Assembly: GCA_022778785.1 (NCBI GenBank)
Contig: JALFSO010000018.1
Span: forward strand, 1-64,000
Source: Dysosmobacter sp.
GTDB lineage: Bacteria; Bacillota; Clostridia; Oscillospirales; Oscillospiraceae
Reading direction: 5' to 3'
DNA: 64,000 nucleotides
Below are positions 36,688 through 45,020 of this stretch, piece by piece. Positions within the stretch are counted from its first letter, which is position 1. Every line of letters begins with the position of its first letter. The notes beneath the pieces were generated by a model. It worked only from the letters and a program-made list of their open reading frames with translations. It did no database searches and had not been told where the DNA came from. The translations under genes and the position numbers were made by a program.

Positions 36688-37064
36688 AGTCGTTTCTGGC
36701 GCCCATCCTTATTCTCTGCGGCATTCTGGCCTTCTCCGCCTGGAACTGCCAGCTCATGACCGATCACACAGAGCGGTGGTCCGCCCAGTTGGAGACAGCG
36801 GCGGCGCTGGCGTCGGAGGGCGACTGGGACGCCGCCGGAGACGCCCTTCAGCAAAGCTACGACGACTGGTCCGGCCATCAGACCTACCTCCACATCGTGG
36901 AGAAGCACGACGCCGTAGACGATGCGGAGGCCATGTACCGCCGGGCCTTCGCCTTTGCCGGGGAACAGGAGCCCTCGGAGTTTCAGGCGGAGGTGGCGGA
37001 TCTGCGGGACCAGCTCCGCCTGCTGGCCGAGATGGAGCGGTTCAGCCTGAAAAATATCCTGTAG
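36684..37064 (+). CDS. DUF4363 family protein
   Basis: This 126-residue protein has an N-terminal membrane anchor (residues 4-22) and a helical DUF4363 domain (EGDWDAAGDALQQSYDDW, HDAVDDAEAMYRRAFAF). It is coupled to yetF by a four-base overlap. The function is unknown. It converges on nrdR with only 12 bases between. Confidence 0.85.
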   Translation: MKSFLAPILILCGILAFSAWNCQLMTDHTERWSAQLETAAALASEGDWDAAGDALQQSYDDWSGHQTYLHIVEKHDAVDDAEAMYRRAFAFAGEQEPSEFQAEVADLRDQLRLLAEMERFSLKNIL

Positions 37065-37076
37065 CCCTCCGGCGGC

Positions 37077-37532
37077 TCATTTGTCCGCCAGCAGCTTGTT
37101 CAGCTCGGTCATAAACGTGTCGATGTCCTTGAACTGGCGGTAGACGGAGGCGAAGCGGACGTAGGCCACCTCATCCACCTTTTTCAGGCGGGTCATCACC
37201 TGCTCGCCGATGACCTCCGTGCGGATCTCCCGCTCCATGGAGTTCTGGAGGTCCTGCTCGATCTCGTCGGCGATGGTCTCCAGTGCGCCCAGGGACACCG
37301 GGCGCTTCTCACAGGCCCGGATCATGCCCCGGAGGATCTTGTTCCGGTCGAAGCTCTGGCGGCTGCCGTCCTTCTTGATGACCACCATGGGCAGGCTCTC
37401 CACCGTCTCATAGGTGGTGAACCGCTTCCGGCAGGAGAGGCACTCTCTGCGGCGGCGGATGCTGCTGCCCTCGTCGGCGGGCCGGGAATCGATCACCTTG
37501 CTCTCACTGTAACCGCAAAATGGACATCTCAT
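37077..37532 (-). CDS. nrdR: Transcriptional repressor NrdR
   Basis: This 151-residue protein has the N-terminal zinc ribbon ([25 protein letters not shown]) and the ATP-cone ([19 protein letters not shown]). NrdR senses (d)ATP and represses ribonucleotide reductase genes. It stands alone here. The 170-base upstream region has a -10-like TATACT (minus strand) near 37623-37630. Confidence 0.98.
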   Translation of the reverse strand: MRCPFCGYSESKVIDSRPADEGSSIRRRRECLSCRKRFTTYETVESLPMVVIKKDGSRQSFDRNKILRGMIRACEKRPVSLGALETIADEIEQDLQNSMEREIRTEVIGEQVMTRLKKVDEVAYVRFASVYRQFKDIDTFMTELNKLLADK

Positions 37533-37702
37533 GGTCTACCTCCGTATCTCCGCCGGTGCTCCCGGCGGTTTTCCTTGGCATTTCCGTGGGACCACGGACC
37601 AGAACGGTCTGTAGTCAGAGATAGTATATCACATCTTTTGGAAATTTGGTAGACATAAATTCAATCTTACGGCGCTTTTCCGGAACTTTCGGCGTCGGCC
37701 GC

Positions 37703-38233
37703 TCACCGGAACACCGGCATCTCCCAGCGGTCGAAGGCAAACACCGCGTAATCCCGGCCCCCGATGCGCCGCACCCGGGCGAAGCAGAACAGTCCCGTCA
37801 GCAGGAAGGGCCGGCGGCAGTCGAAGGGCAGGGCCACGTACCGCACACCGTCCCCCGTCCGGGTCAGAACGCCCTGACAGCCCCGCAGCTCCCGGCGCAG
37901 GAAGTCCCCCCGGAACAACCGCTCCGGATCGGAGACCGGCTGCCACGCACCGGTGTCCTCCTCCGGCGCCCCCACCGGCCGCAGCTCTCCCCGCAACAGA
38001 AAGCCTGCCGGCTCCAGCTCCCGGGCCGCCACCCGGCGGTCCAGGCAGAAGGCGCCGTCCCGGGGCTCCGGGATGCCCAGCCGGGCCTCCCCCGTCTTCC
38101 CCACCGCGTACAGTCGGGCCAGCGTCCCCGGTTCCAGGCGGCACCGGGCCTGGCAGCGGACGTAAAGCCCCTCCTTTGCCGCCGTCAGATCTCCCACGGT
38201 CTGTCCGTTCAGCACCACCGGTACTCTGTCCAT
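37703..38233 (-). CDS. Protein of unknown function
   Basis: I do not recognise this 176-residue soluble protein. It has no signal or membrane helix and is rich in Arg. It looks like two similar beta-rich halves (DLTAAKEGLYVRCQARCRL and GFLLRGELRPVG), ending DRWEMPVFR. Codon use and GC match its neighbours. The ATG at 38233 is favoured by a purine-rich GGGGG upstream; a GTG nine bases earlier is possible. The following gene ends at a strong terminator upstream, so this gene needs its own promoter. Confidence 0.68.
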   Translation of the reverse strand: MDRVPVVLNGQTVGDLTAAKEGLYVRCQARCRLEPGTLARLYAVGKTGEARLGIPEPRDGAFCLDRRVAARELEPAGFLLRGELRPVGAPEEDTGAWQPVSDPERLFRGDFLRRELRGCQGVLTRTGDGVRYVALPFDCRRPFLLTGLFCFARVRRIGGRDYAVFAFDRWEMPVFR

Positions 38234-38255
38234 GCGCCGCACCCCCGCTCCGCAG

Positions 38256-38293
38256 AAAAATACCCCGCCGGCACAGTCTATGCGCCGGCGGGG
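38256..38293 (-). terminator. Terminator after the 38318-38836 gene
   Basis: Ten-bp perfect arms (38263-38272 with 38284-38293) are followed on the minus strand by TATTTTTC. Confidence 0.88.
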
Positions 38294-38317
38294 CTGATTT
38301 ATGCGGTTTTGGAAAAT

Positions 38318-38836
38318 TCACGCAATGGTATACCCGCCCCGGACCAGGAGCTTCACCGTTCCGGCGGTGGCCTTGACGCCCCGGCCGTCAATGGTCATCA
38401 TGTACAGATGGTTCTGGGTCAGGGCCTTGCCGCCGTCCAGCGTGGAGCCGGAGGTCTCGTCGATGAGTCCCGGTGAGGAGGGCGACACGCAGCTGGCGGT
38501 GCCCACCCGGAGCATCACCTCGCAGCCGATGGCCCCTGTCAGGGTCTGGCCCTGGGACAGCGTCACCACACTGAAGGCGGCGCTGCTTCCGCTGTCCGGC
38601 AGCACCACGTCGGCGCCGGACAGGTCGATCTGGGCGCTGAGGGTGCTGTTCCGCCGGGCGATCTTGGCGTCCACCTTGTCCAGCACCTGGGCGAGATAGG
38701 TGTCGTTGAGATAGCTGAGAGTCACCAGCGGGTCGCTCTGAGAGCCGGGCTCCGCCGCCGCGGCGAACACGGTGGCGCTCACCGCCGCCGTCAGCGCCAG
38801 AAACAGAACCCTCGCCATCCATCCTCTGTGTCGCAT
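38318..38836 (-). CDS. Secreted protein of unknown function
   Basis: This 172-residue protein starts with a basic signal peptide (MRHRGWMARVLFLALT to FAAAAEPGS), then SDPLVTLSYLNDTYLAQVLDKVDAKI and a beta-rich domain. Similar SDPLVT-SYL starts occur in other Clostridia without assigned function. AGGAGG precedes the ATG at 38836 and a terminator follows. It is downstream of the MazF-type gene by 84 bases. Confidence 0.78.
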   Translation of the reverse strand: MRHRGWMARVLFLALTAAVSATVFAAAAEPGSQSDPLVTLSYLNDTYLAQVLDKVDAKIARRNSTLSAQIDLSGADVVLPDSGSSAAFSVVTLSQGQTLTGAIGCEVMLRVGTASCVSPSSPGLIDETSGSTLDGGKALTQNHLYMMTIDGRGVKATAGTVKLLVRGGYTIA

Positions 38837-38920
38837 ATGTACCTCCTGACAGTCTTTTGTATCGGGACGGCCCATCCGCGGAAAAGGAAGTATGTATTCC
38901 CTTTCCGCGGACATGGCCCC

Positions 38921-39298
38921 TCAAACCATGCGGTCGTGCGGCAGCCCGAAGCTCACCGCGATTGCCGTGTCGATCTTCTCCATGATCTTGTCGTCCACGC
39001 GGCCCATCCGCTCCCGCAGCCGGCGTTTATCCAGGGTGCGGACCTGCTCCAGCAGGACCACGGAGTCCTTGGTCAGACCGCATTCCTCCTCCACCGGCAG
39101 CTCGATGTGGGTGGGCAGACGGGCCTTGCCGGTCTGGGACGTGATGGCGGCCGCGATGACGGTGGGGCTGTACCGGTTGCCGGTGTCGTTCTGAATGATC
39201 AGCACCGGGCGGACGCCCCCCTGTTCGCTGCCTACCACAGGAGAGAGATCGGCATAATAGATCTCACCGCGCTTCACACTTGTATCCACAAAGTTCAC
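38921..39298 (-). CDS. ndoA: MazF/NdoA-type endoribonuclease toxin, no antitoxin gene
   Basis: This 125-residue PemK/MazF protein has [31 protein letters not shown] and the conserved [19 protein letters not shown]. MazF homologues cut mRNA at short sites. In Bacillus the antitoxin gene ndoAI lies between alr and ndoA; here 178 bases separate alr and ndoA and hold no antitoxin ORF on either strand. It may be an orphan or use an antitoxin elsewhere. Confidence 0.92.
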   Translation of the reverse strand: MNFVDTSVKRGEIYYADLSPVVGSEQGGVRPVLIIQNDTGNRYSPTVIAAAITSQTGKARLPTHIELPVEEECGLTKDSVVLLEQVRTLDKRRLRERMGRVDDKIMEKIDTAIAVSFGLPHDRMV

Positions 39299-39476
39299 AC
39301 TCCGCCGAAAGTAGTACCCGTCGCCGCCGGACGCCCGGCGGTGAGGCCACTTTCATTCTCCCACGCGGCTGCGGAATTTATACTTTGTCAAGGGGCTGAA
39401 AAGCCCAATTCCCGCCCCATTCCATTGTATGCGGAGTCCGCCGTCCTGTGACGGAGGCGCCGGGGCGGCAGAGATG

Positions 39477-40649
39477 TCACAGCATCAGCTGCAAGTGCCG
39501 CTCCACCACGCGGCCATTCTCGATGTACACCCGGGGCACCCGCTTTGAGACGGCGCACAGCAGCTCGTAGGTGATGGTGCCCACGGTCTCCGCCATGTCC
39601 TCTACCGGATTCCCGTCGCCGAAAACCACCACCTCGTCGCCGGTGTGGACGCCGGGCAGGTCCGTCAGGTCCACCATGCACATATCCATGCAGATGCGGC
39701 CCCGGATGGGCGCGGGACCGTCCTTGGTCATCAGGCTCCACCGGTTGGACAGCGTCCGGGGCAGTCCGTCTGCATAGCCCACGGGCACCACGCCGATGCG
39801 CCGCTTCTCCCCGGTGACATACGTCCGGCCATAGCTGACGGAGGTGTCCGGCGCGTACTCCTTGATGGGGCCGATGGTGCTCTTCAGGGTCATCACCGGC
39901 TTCAATCCGAAATCGACGGACATCTTTTCCGTGCCGTACAGCACGATGCCGGGGCGGCACATGTCCAGGGTGTACTCCGGGTAGAACAGTACGCCGCCGC
40001 TGTTGCAGCAGTGCCGGATGGCGAACTTCATCCCGGCCCCCTCCTCCACCGCCTGGATCATGCGGCAGAAGCGGTCATACTGGAGGCGGGTGAATGCCGC
40101 GCTCTCCGGCTTCTCCGGCTCGTCGGAGACGCAGAAGTGCATGAACACGCCCTCCCACTCCAGATTCGGCAGCCGGACAGCCTCCAGGATCTCCCGCAGG
40201 CTCCGGTCAAAGTGGGCCTCGTCGCACTGGAAGCCCAGACGGCCCATGCCGGTGTCCAGCTTCAGATGGACCCGCAGGGTCCGGCAGCACCGCCGGGCCT
40301 CCTGGGAATAGGCCCGGGCCATCTCCAGAGACGGCACATCCTGGGTCACATTGTTGTCCACAAGGGTCTCGGTCATCTCCGCCGGGGTGTACCCCAGCAG
40401 CAGGATGGGCAGGCCCACGCCGTGATGGCGCAGTTCCTCCGCCTCCTCCACATTGGAGACGGCCAGATAGTCCGCCCCCAGCTTCTCCAGCTTTTTCGCC
40501 GTCATCACGGCGCCGTGGCCGTAGGCGTCGGCTTTCACCACGCCCAAGTACTTGGCCTCCGGCCCCATCTGATGCCGCAGCTTCTCATAATTATCCGCCA
40601 GACGGTCCAGGTCGATCTCCGCCCAGGTCCGCCGCAATATCGTGTCCAT
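39477..40649 (-). CDS. alr: Alanine racemase
   Basis: This 390-residue fold-type III PLP enzyme has the PLP lysine in VVKADAYGHG (residues 38-47) and the catalytic tyrosine in DTSVSYGRTYV. It interconverts L- and D-alanine for peptidoglycan. The alr-ndoA order is the Bacillus-type context. Confidence 0.97.
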   Translation of the reverse strand: MDTILRRTWAEIDLDRLADNYEKLRHQMGPEAKYLGVVKADAYGHGAVMTAKKLEKLGADYLAVSNVEEAEELRHHGVGLPILLLGYTPAEMTETLVDNNVTQDVPSLEMARAYSQEARRCCRTLRVHLKLDTGMGRLGFQCDEAHFDRSLREILEAVRLPNLEWEGVFMHFCVSDEPEKPESAAFTRLQYDRFCRMIQAVEEGAGMKFAIRHCCNSGGVLFYPEYTLDMCRPGIVLYGTEKMSVDFGLKPVMTLKSTIGPIKEYAPDTSVSYGRTYVTGEKRRIGVVPVGYADGLPRTLSNRWSLMTKDGPAPIRGRICMDMCMVDLTDLPGVHTGDEVVVFGDGNPVEDMAETVGTITYELLCAVSKRVPRVYIENGRVVERHLQLML

Positions 40650-40715
40650 GCGCGTATCCCCTTTGGATTCTTTGGTGTCCTCCCGTCCTATCAGGACGGG
40701 GCATGCAGAAAAATG

Positions 40716-41324
40716 CTATTTTGTGATTATATCACCAAATGCAAAGTCTGTAAACCGGGCTTGCAAAATCACCGTGTCCTCCACGGCCATCTCCCCCAGT
40801 ACCGGCGTTCCGTCGGACCGGCGGAGCCAGAGGGTGGACACCACCTTGCCGCCGTTTTCCCCCGTCTGGTCCAGGCTCAGCCGGACGCAGTCCTCGCCGT
40901 CCATCTTTTCGCCGTTCTCCTCCAGCAGCCAGCCGTCCCGCAGGGCGTCCATCAGCCGGGGCAGGCAGGATACCGGGGCGATGTCCTCGCTGCTGAGGTT
41001 CCCCAGAGGAAACACCTGCCCGTCGTATACCAGGGCCATGGTCTCCCCGTCCACAGTGGCCCGGATGCCCGCCACGGTATCCGGCGCGGTCACTTCCACG
41101 GTACTCTCCCCCGCCGGGTCGTACTGGCACCGCACCGTGAAGGCCGTCACGTCCTCCGCCCCGCCGCAGGTCACCTCCGCCGTCATGGCGCAGCCCGCCA
41201 TCTCCCGGTAGGTCTGCCGCAGCGCGTCGGCGTCCCCAGCGGGTTCCCCCTCTCCCGCCGCGCCGCATCCGGCCAGCAGCAGGCAGAGGGCCATCATTGG
41301 TACGCATGTCTTCCATCTGCGCAC
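40716..41324 (-). CDS. Lipoprotein of unknown function
   Basis: This protein of about 202 residues has a signal peptide with lipobox LLLAGC and a beta-rich domain resembling lipoprotein-localisation (LolA/outer-membrane-like) folds in Gram-positives: YDPAGESTVEVTAPDTVAGI, YDGQVFPLGN, STLWLRRSDGTPVLGEM. The GTG at 41324 has GGGGTG upstream; the frame opens with TTG at 41342, next to the AT-rich repeat. It is 67 bases upstream of alr and probably cotranscribed with it. Confidence 0.75.
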   Translation of the reverse strand: MRRWKTCVPMMALCLLLAGCGAAGEGEPAGDADALRQTYREMAGCAMTAEVTCGGAEDVTAFTVRCQYDPAGESTVEVTAPDTVAGIRATVDGETMALVYDGQVFPLGNLSSEDIAPVSCLPRLMDALRDGWLLEENGEKMDGEDCVRLSLDQTGENGGKVVSTLWLRRSDGTPVLGEMAVEDTVILQARFTDFAFGDIITK

Positions 41325-41342
41325 CGAAACACCCCGATTCAA

Positions 41343-41415
41343 AATTAGGAATTAGAAATGAGAAATTAGGAATTGAGGAGGAGGGAAAATCATTCCTAAT
41401 TCCTAACTCCTAATT
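41343..41415. repeat. AT-rich inverted repeat with TAGGAATT units
   Basis: This 73-base AT-rich block in a GC-rich genome has imperfect inverted arms around 41371-41390. Units such as ATTAGGAATT and its complement recur. A similar block lies at 63214-63318. It overlaps the 3' end of nnr. Confidence 0.75.
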
Positions 41416-42946
41416 CGCGAAATGCCTGCGGCATTTCGCGGATGACGTCTTCCGGCGTCATGGCGTAGGCCGTCAGCTCCTCCGCCGCCAGATCCCCCGC
41501 CCGGCCGTGGAGCCAGACGCCGCAGGCCGCCGCCCACACCGGGGACGCTCCCTGGGCCAGCAGCGACGCGATGACGCCGGTGAGGACGTCGCCGCTGCCG
41601 CCCTTGGCCAGGCCAGAGTTCCCGGTGGTGTTCACCAGCACCGTTCCGGCCGGCGCGGCGATCAGGGTACGGTGGCCCTTCAGCACCAGCGTGCAGCCGT
41701 GGTCCACGGCGAAGCGCCGGGCTGTCTCCGCCCGGTCCCCGCCGGACAGATCTCCGCCCAGGCGGGCGAATTCCCCGTCGTGGGGCGTCAGAATGGTGAC
41801 CCGGCCCCGCCGCCGGTCCAGTACATCTATATGACCCTCCAGCGCGTTTATGCCGTCGGCATCCAGCACCACCGGCTTCTCCGTCTCCTCCAGCAGCTCC
41901 CGCACCAGCCGCTCTGTCTGGAAGGAGCGGCCCAGTCCCGGCCCCAATGCCAGCACATCGCAGCCGGACAGCTTCTTCCGGATCTCCGGCAGGGCCGCGG
42001 CGCACAGCTTTCCGTCCCGGTCCGGCAGGGGGAAGGGCATGGCGGAGACACACTTGGCCGCCTCCACCGGCCAGATGGCCTCCGGCACCCCCAGGTACAC
42101 CAGCCCGCAGCCGGACCCCACGGCGGCGGAGGCCGTCAGATACGGCGCGCCGGTGTAGCCCACGGCGCCGCCCACGATGAGCACCTTGCCGAAGGTGCCC
42201 TTGTGGCCGTCGGGCCTCCGGCGGGGCAGGGCGCAGCGGACGGCCTCCGTCTCCAGGGAGAAGGTCCGGCAGGGCACGTCCCGGATCAGCTCCGCCGGGA
42301 TGCCGATGTCCCACACCGTCACTTCGCCGGACAGCAACGCGCCGTCTCCCACCAGCTGCCCGATCTTCGTCAGGGAGAAGGTCACTGTCCGGTCCGCCCG
42401 GACGGCGCAGCCCCGGATGGCCCCGGTGTCCGCATCCACGCCGGAGGCGATGTCCGCCGCCACGATCCCGGCGGGGCTGTCGTTCATCCATTGGATGGCG
42501 GCGGCAAAGGCGGAGTCCGGGGCCACGTCCCGGCTGAGGCCCACGCCGAACACCGCGTCCACGCACACCTGGGCGCCCATGGTCCACCGGCGCTGGTCGC
42601 CGCTGTCCGGGTCAAAGGCCTCCAGCTCCACGCCGCACTCGCTGAGCCGTCCCGTCATCTCCAGGGCGTCGGGGGTCAGGCGGTCGTAGCTGCCCACCAG
42701 AAACGCCCGGACCTTCACCCCCGCCAGAAACAGCATCCGGGCGGCGGCGATGCCGTCGCCGCCGTTGTTTCCCGCGCCGCAGAACACCGCCGCCCGGCAT
42801 TTTCCCGGTCTGTCCGGCAGCAGGGACAGCGCCGCCTCCGTCACGCCCTCCGCCGCCCGCTCCATCAGGTCGATGGAGGGAATGTGTTGGTCCTGAATGG
42901 CCTGCCGGTCCAGTTCCCGCATCTGCTCCGCCGTGGCAAGTCTCAT
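41396..42946 (-). CDS. nnr: Bifunctional NAD(P)H-hydrate epimerase/dehydratase
   Basis: This 516-residue repair enzyme restores hydrated NADH and NADPH. The N-terminal YjeF_N epimerase domain has FCGAGNNGGDGIAAAR; the C-terminal carbohydrate-kinase-like dehydratase has ILTPHDGEFARLGGD, LKGHRTLIA and TTGNSGLAKGGSGDVLTG. The last six residues (ELGVRN) and the stop are encoded by the AT-rich repeat, so the 3' end looks replaced by the repeat. A perfect 11-bp-arm palindrome (41416-41440) lies in the codons just before it. The promoter is divergent from the T-box operon. Confidence 0.95.
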   Translation of the reverse strand: MRLATAEQMRELDRQAIQDQHIPSIDLMERAAEGVTEAALSLLPDRPGKCRAAVFCGAGNNGGDGIAAARMLFLAGVKVRAFLVGSYDRLTPDALEMTGRLSECGVELEAFDPDSGDQRRWTMGAQVCVDAVFGVGLSRDVAPDSAFAAAIQWMNDSPAGIVAADIASGVDADTGAIRGCAVRADRTVTFSLTKIGQLVGDGALLSGEVTVWDIGIPAELIRDVPCRTFSLETEAVRCALPRRRPDGHKGTFGKVLIVGGAVGYTGAPYLTASAAVGSGCGLVYLGVPEAIWPVEAAKCVSAMPFPLPDRDGKLCAAALPEIRKKLSGCDVLALGPGLGRSFQTERLVRELLEETEKPVVLDADGINALEGHIDVLDRRRGRVTILTPHDGEFARLGGDLSGGDRAETARRFAVDHGCTLVLKGHRTLIAAPAGTVLVNTTGNSGLAKGGSGDVLTGVIASLLAQGASPVWAAACGVWLHGRAGDLAAEELTAYAMTPEDVIREMPQAFRELGVRN

Positions 42947-43000
42947 GTGCGCTTCCTCCTTGTTGCGTCGTTTTTGTGATCACGTTGATTATCACATTTA

Positions 43001-43028
43001 TTATAAGGAGGCCGGCGGCGGATTGCAA
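43001..43028 (-). promoter_or_regulatory. nnr promoter
   Basis: On the minus strand TTGCAA, a 16-base spacer and TATAAT, about 55 bases before the nnr ATG. Confidence 0.65.
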
Positions 43029-43071
43029 CGGCGCGTTGTCCGGAAAAGCCCGCCGGAATGGGATTTTTCTC

Positions 43072-43100
43072 TTGCATTTTGGCTGTTTGTGTGTTATAAG
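43072..43100 (+). promoter_or_regulatory. Promoter of the T-box operon
   Basis: TTGCAT, a 17-base spacer and TATAAG just upstream of the T-box leader. Confidence 0.72.
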
Positions 43101-43107
43101 TGTTATT

Positions 43108-43343
43108 TGATATCAGCGATGAACGGGAAAATAACCGCGATACGCCGTCAAGAGAGGTCTGGTCACCGGCTGCAAGCCAGACTGCGGACGCCCGGTTTGG
43201 TTCGCCCGGGAGCTTCCATGGAGACATGGCGGTCCGCCCACCGTTATCCGGGCTGCAAGTGCGCGCCCCATGGCGCGAAGCTGGGTGGTACCGCGGAAGG
43301 AACGTGCCTTTCGTCCCAAGGAGTTGGGACGGAGGGCTTTTTT
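43108..43343 (+). ncRNA. T-box riboswitch leader, probably tRNA-Phe
   Basis: The leader has a stem I with the AGAGAGG motif (43151-43157) and a distal loop region ending CTGCAAG, the T-box sequence GCTGGGTGGTACCGCGG (43280-43296) and a terminator stem (CGTCCCAA at 43312-43319 with TTGGGACG at 43324-43331) followed by T6 (43338-43343). A TTC at 43201-43203 is placed as the specifier codon, fitting Phe and the pheST genes downstream. Uncharged tRNA-Phe would allow read-through. The specifier was chosen by position and context, not by folding. Confidence 0.92.
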
Positions 43344-43379
43344 GCTGCCCGGGAGGTGCCCCGTAAGGAGGAGACGCCC

Positions 43380-43676
43380 ATGGACCGCCGCGAACCGGGG
43401 ACCATCCCGTACCAGGTAAGCCTGCGGCTCCTGCCGGTGCTGTATATTGCGCTGTTCGGCTTTCTGCTGCCCTATCCCGCCTGTCTCCCGCTGTTCATGC
43501 TGATGATGCTGGGCGTCTACCCCCTGTTCTGCGGGGTGGGACTGGGATTGGCCCTGTTGAGCGCCCTGCGCCATGGCATCCGCCGGGGTTGGCCGGTAGC
43601 CGCCGGATACCTTCCCATTTTGCTAGGGTCCTGCTTTGCCATGTACTGGTGCTGGTACGCTGCCGCCCATTTCTGA
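43380..43676 (+). CDS. Small membrane protein under T-box control
   Basis: This 98-residue protein has three hydrophobic segments (about 12-30, 34-60 and 75-94) and no domain that I know. AAGGAGGAG lies just before the ATG. It is the first gene after the T-box terminator and 35 bases before pheS, so it should be induced with pheST when charged tRNA-Phe is low. It may be a membrane protein linked to Phe supply or simply an inserted gene. Confidence 0.72.
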   Translation: MDRREPGTIPYQVSLRLLPVLYIALFGFLLPYPACLPLFMLMMLGVYPLFCGVGLGLALLSALRHGIRRGWPVAAGYLPILLGSCFAMYWCWYAAAHF

Positions 43677-43711
43677 ATTTGTCATCCACATCCAAGTAAA
43701 GGAGTTTTGAT

Positions 43712-44737
43712 ATGAAAGAACAACTGGAATCCATTCGCCATAGTGCGCTGGAGGCCATCGCCGCCACCCGGACGGGGGCGGAGCTGGAGGCCCTCCGGGT
43801 CAAGTATCTGGGCAAGAAGGGTGAGCTCACCGCCGTCCTGAAGCAGATGGGCAAGCTGTCCCCGGAGGAGCGTCCCGTCATGGGCCAGATGGCCAACGAC
43901 GTCCGCGCCGCCCTGGAGCAGGCCATTGAGGCCCAGTCCGCCGTGCTGGCGGAGAAGGCCATGGCCGCCCGTCTGGAGGCCGAGACCGTGGACGTCACCG
44001 TCCCCGGCAAGCCCGTGGAGGTGGGCCGGAAGCACCCCATGTACACGGTGCTGGACGAGATCAAGGACATCTTCATCGGCATGGGCTTTGAAATTCTCGA
44101 AGGCCCGGAGATTGAGCAGTCCGACTACAACTTCACCAAGCTGAACACCCCCGACGACCATCCCGCCCGGGAGTGGTCCGACACCTTCTATCTCACCGGG
44201 GACTCCGCCTCCCTGCTGCGGACCCAGACGTCCCCCATGCAGATCCGGGCCATGGAGACCTACGGCGTGCCCATCCGCATGATCTCCCCGGGCCGCGTGT
44301 ACCGCAAGGACGAGGTGGACGCCACCCACTCCCCCATGTTCCATCAGATCGAGGGTCTGGTGGTGGACAAGGGCATCACCATGGCGGACCTGAAGGGCAC
44401 CCTCAACGCCGTCATCCGCCGCATCTACGGTGAGCGCACCGTCACCCGGTTCCGCCCCCATCACTTCCCCTTCACCGAGCCCAGCTGCGAAATGGACATC
44501 CAGTGCCACAAGTGCGGTGGCAAGGGCTGCCCCACCTGCAAGGGCGAGGGCTGGATCGAGGTGCTGGGCGCCGGCATGGTCCATCCCAAGGTGCTGCGGA
44601 ACTGCGGCGTGGACCCGGAGGTCTACTCCGGCTTCGCCTTCGGCTTCGGTCTGGAGCGTCTGGCCATGGGTCAGTTCAAGATCAGCGACCTGCGGCTTAT
44701 CTTCGAGAACGACGTGCGGTTCCTGGAGCAGTTTTAA
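43712..44737 (+). CDS. pheS: Phenylalanyl-tRNA synthetase alpha subunit
   Basis: This 341-residue class II synthetase subunit has the N-terminal coiled coil, motif 1 (HPMYTVLDEIKDIFIGMGF), motif 2 (RVYRKDEVDATHSPMFHQIEG) and motif 3 (FGFGLERLAMGQF). The CHKCGGKGCPTCKGEGW segment is the usual mid-domain cysteine cluster of bacterial PheS. It pairs with PheT as an (alpha-beta)2 enzyme. A composite repeat starts right after its stop. Confidence 0.98.
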   Translation: MKEQLESIRHSALEAIAATRTGAELEALRVKYLGKKGELTAVLKQMGKLSPEERPVMGQMANDVRAALEQAIEAQSAVLAEKAMAARLEAETVDVTVPGKPVEVGRKHPMYTVLDEIKDIFIGMGFEILEGPEIEQSDYNFTKLNTPDDHPAREWSDTFYLTGDSASLLRTQTSPMQIRAMETYGVPIRMISPGRVYRKDEVDATHSPMFHQIEGLVVDKGITMADLKGTLNAVIRRIYGERTVTRFRPHHFPFTEPSCEMDIQCHKCGGKGCPTCKGEGWIEVLGAGMVHPKVLRNCGVDPEVYSGFAFGFGLERLAMGQFKISDLRLIFENDVRFLEQF

Positions 44738-44953
44738 AGAGGGGACTGCGTCCCCCCTTTACGCTCCGTCGGGCGGTGCCCGACTCCGCTATTCCCCCTC
44801 ACCAGTCTGCGGACTGGTGTGTGCGCCCCAGGGGCGCACGGGTCTCGGTATTTTTCCGACGTACACGCCGCCGGAAAAATAATTCCGGCAGATTCTTTTG
44901 CCCGGAGGGCAAAAGAACCGGGAACCTGCGGTTCCCTGGCCCCTCCCTTTTCC
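44738..44953 (+). repeat. Composite hairpin repeat, copy A (inside pheS-pheT)
   Basis: This copy fills most of the 283-base gap between pheS and pheT. In order it has a GGGGACTGCGTCCCC hairpin, GTCGGGC-GGT-GCCCGAC, ACCAGTC-TGCG-GACTGGT (44801-44818), GTGCGCCC-CAG-GGGCGCAC (44821-44839), the GGTATTTTTCCG...CGGAAAAATAATTCCGGC block, TTCTTTTGCCC-GGA-GGGCAAAAGAA and GGGAACC-TGC-GGTTCCC. The same modules recur in the same order at 51.0 and 61.9 kb. No gene lies in it; 44954-45020 holds only the pheT leader. Confidence 0.85.
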
Positions 44954-45020
44954 TTTGCACCTTTCCTGGCTTCCCCTTTTTCTATCGCGTCAATCCTTTG
45001 ATTTATGAGGTGTTTGATAT

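Noticed and set aside
42976..42997. TGTGAT-N10-ATCACA near the nnr start as a CRP site
   Set aside because: The spacing does not fit the CRP consensus (TGTGA-N6-TCACA) and CRP sites are not expected at this place; it may be chance.
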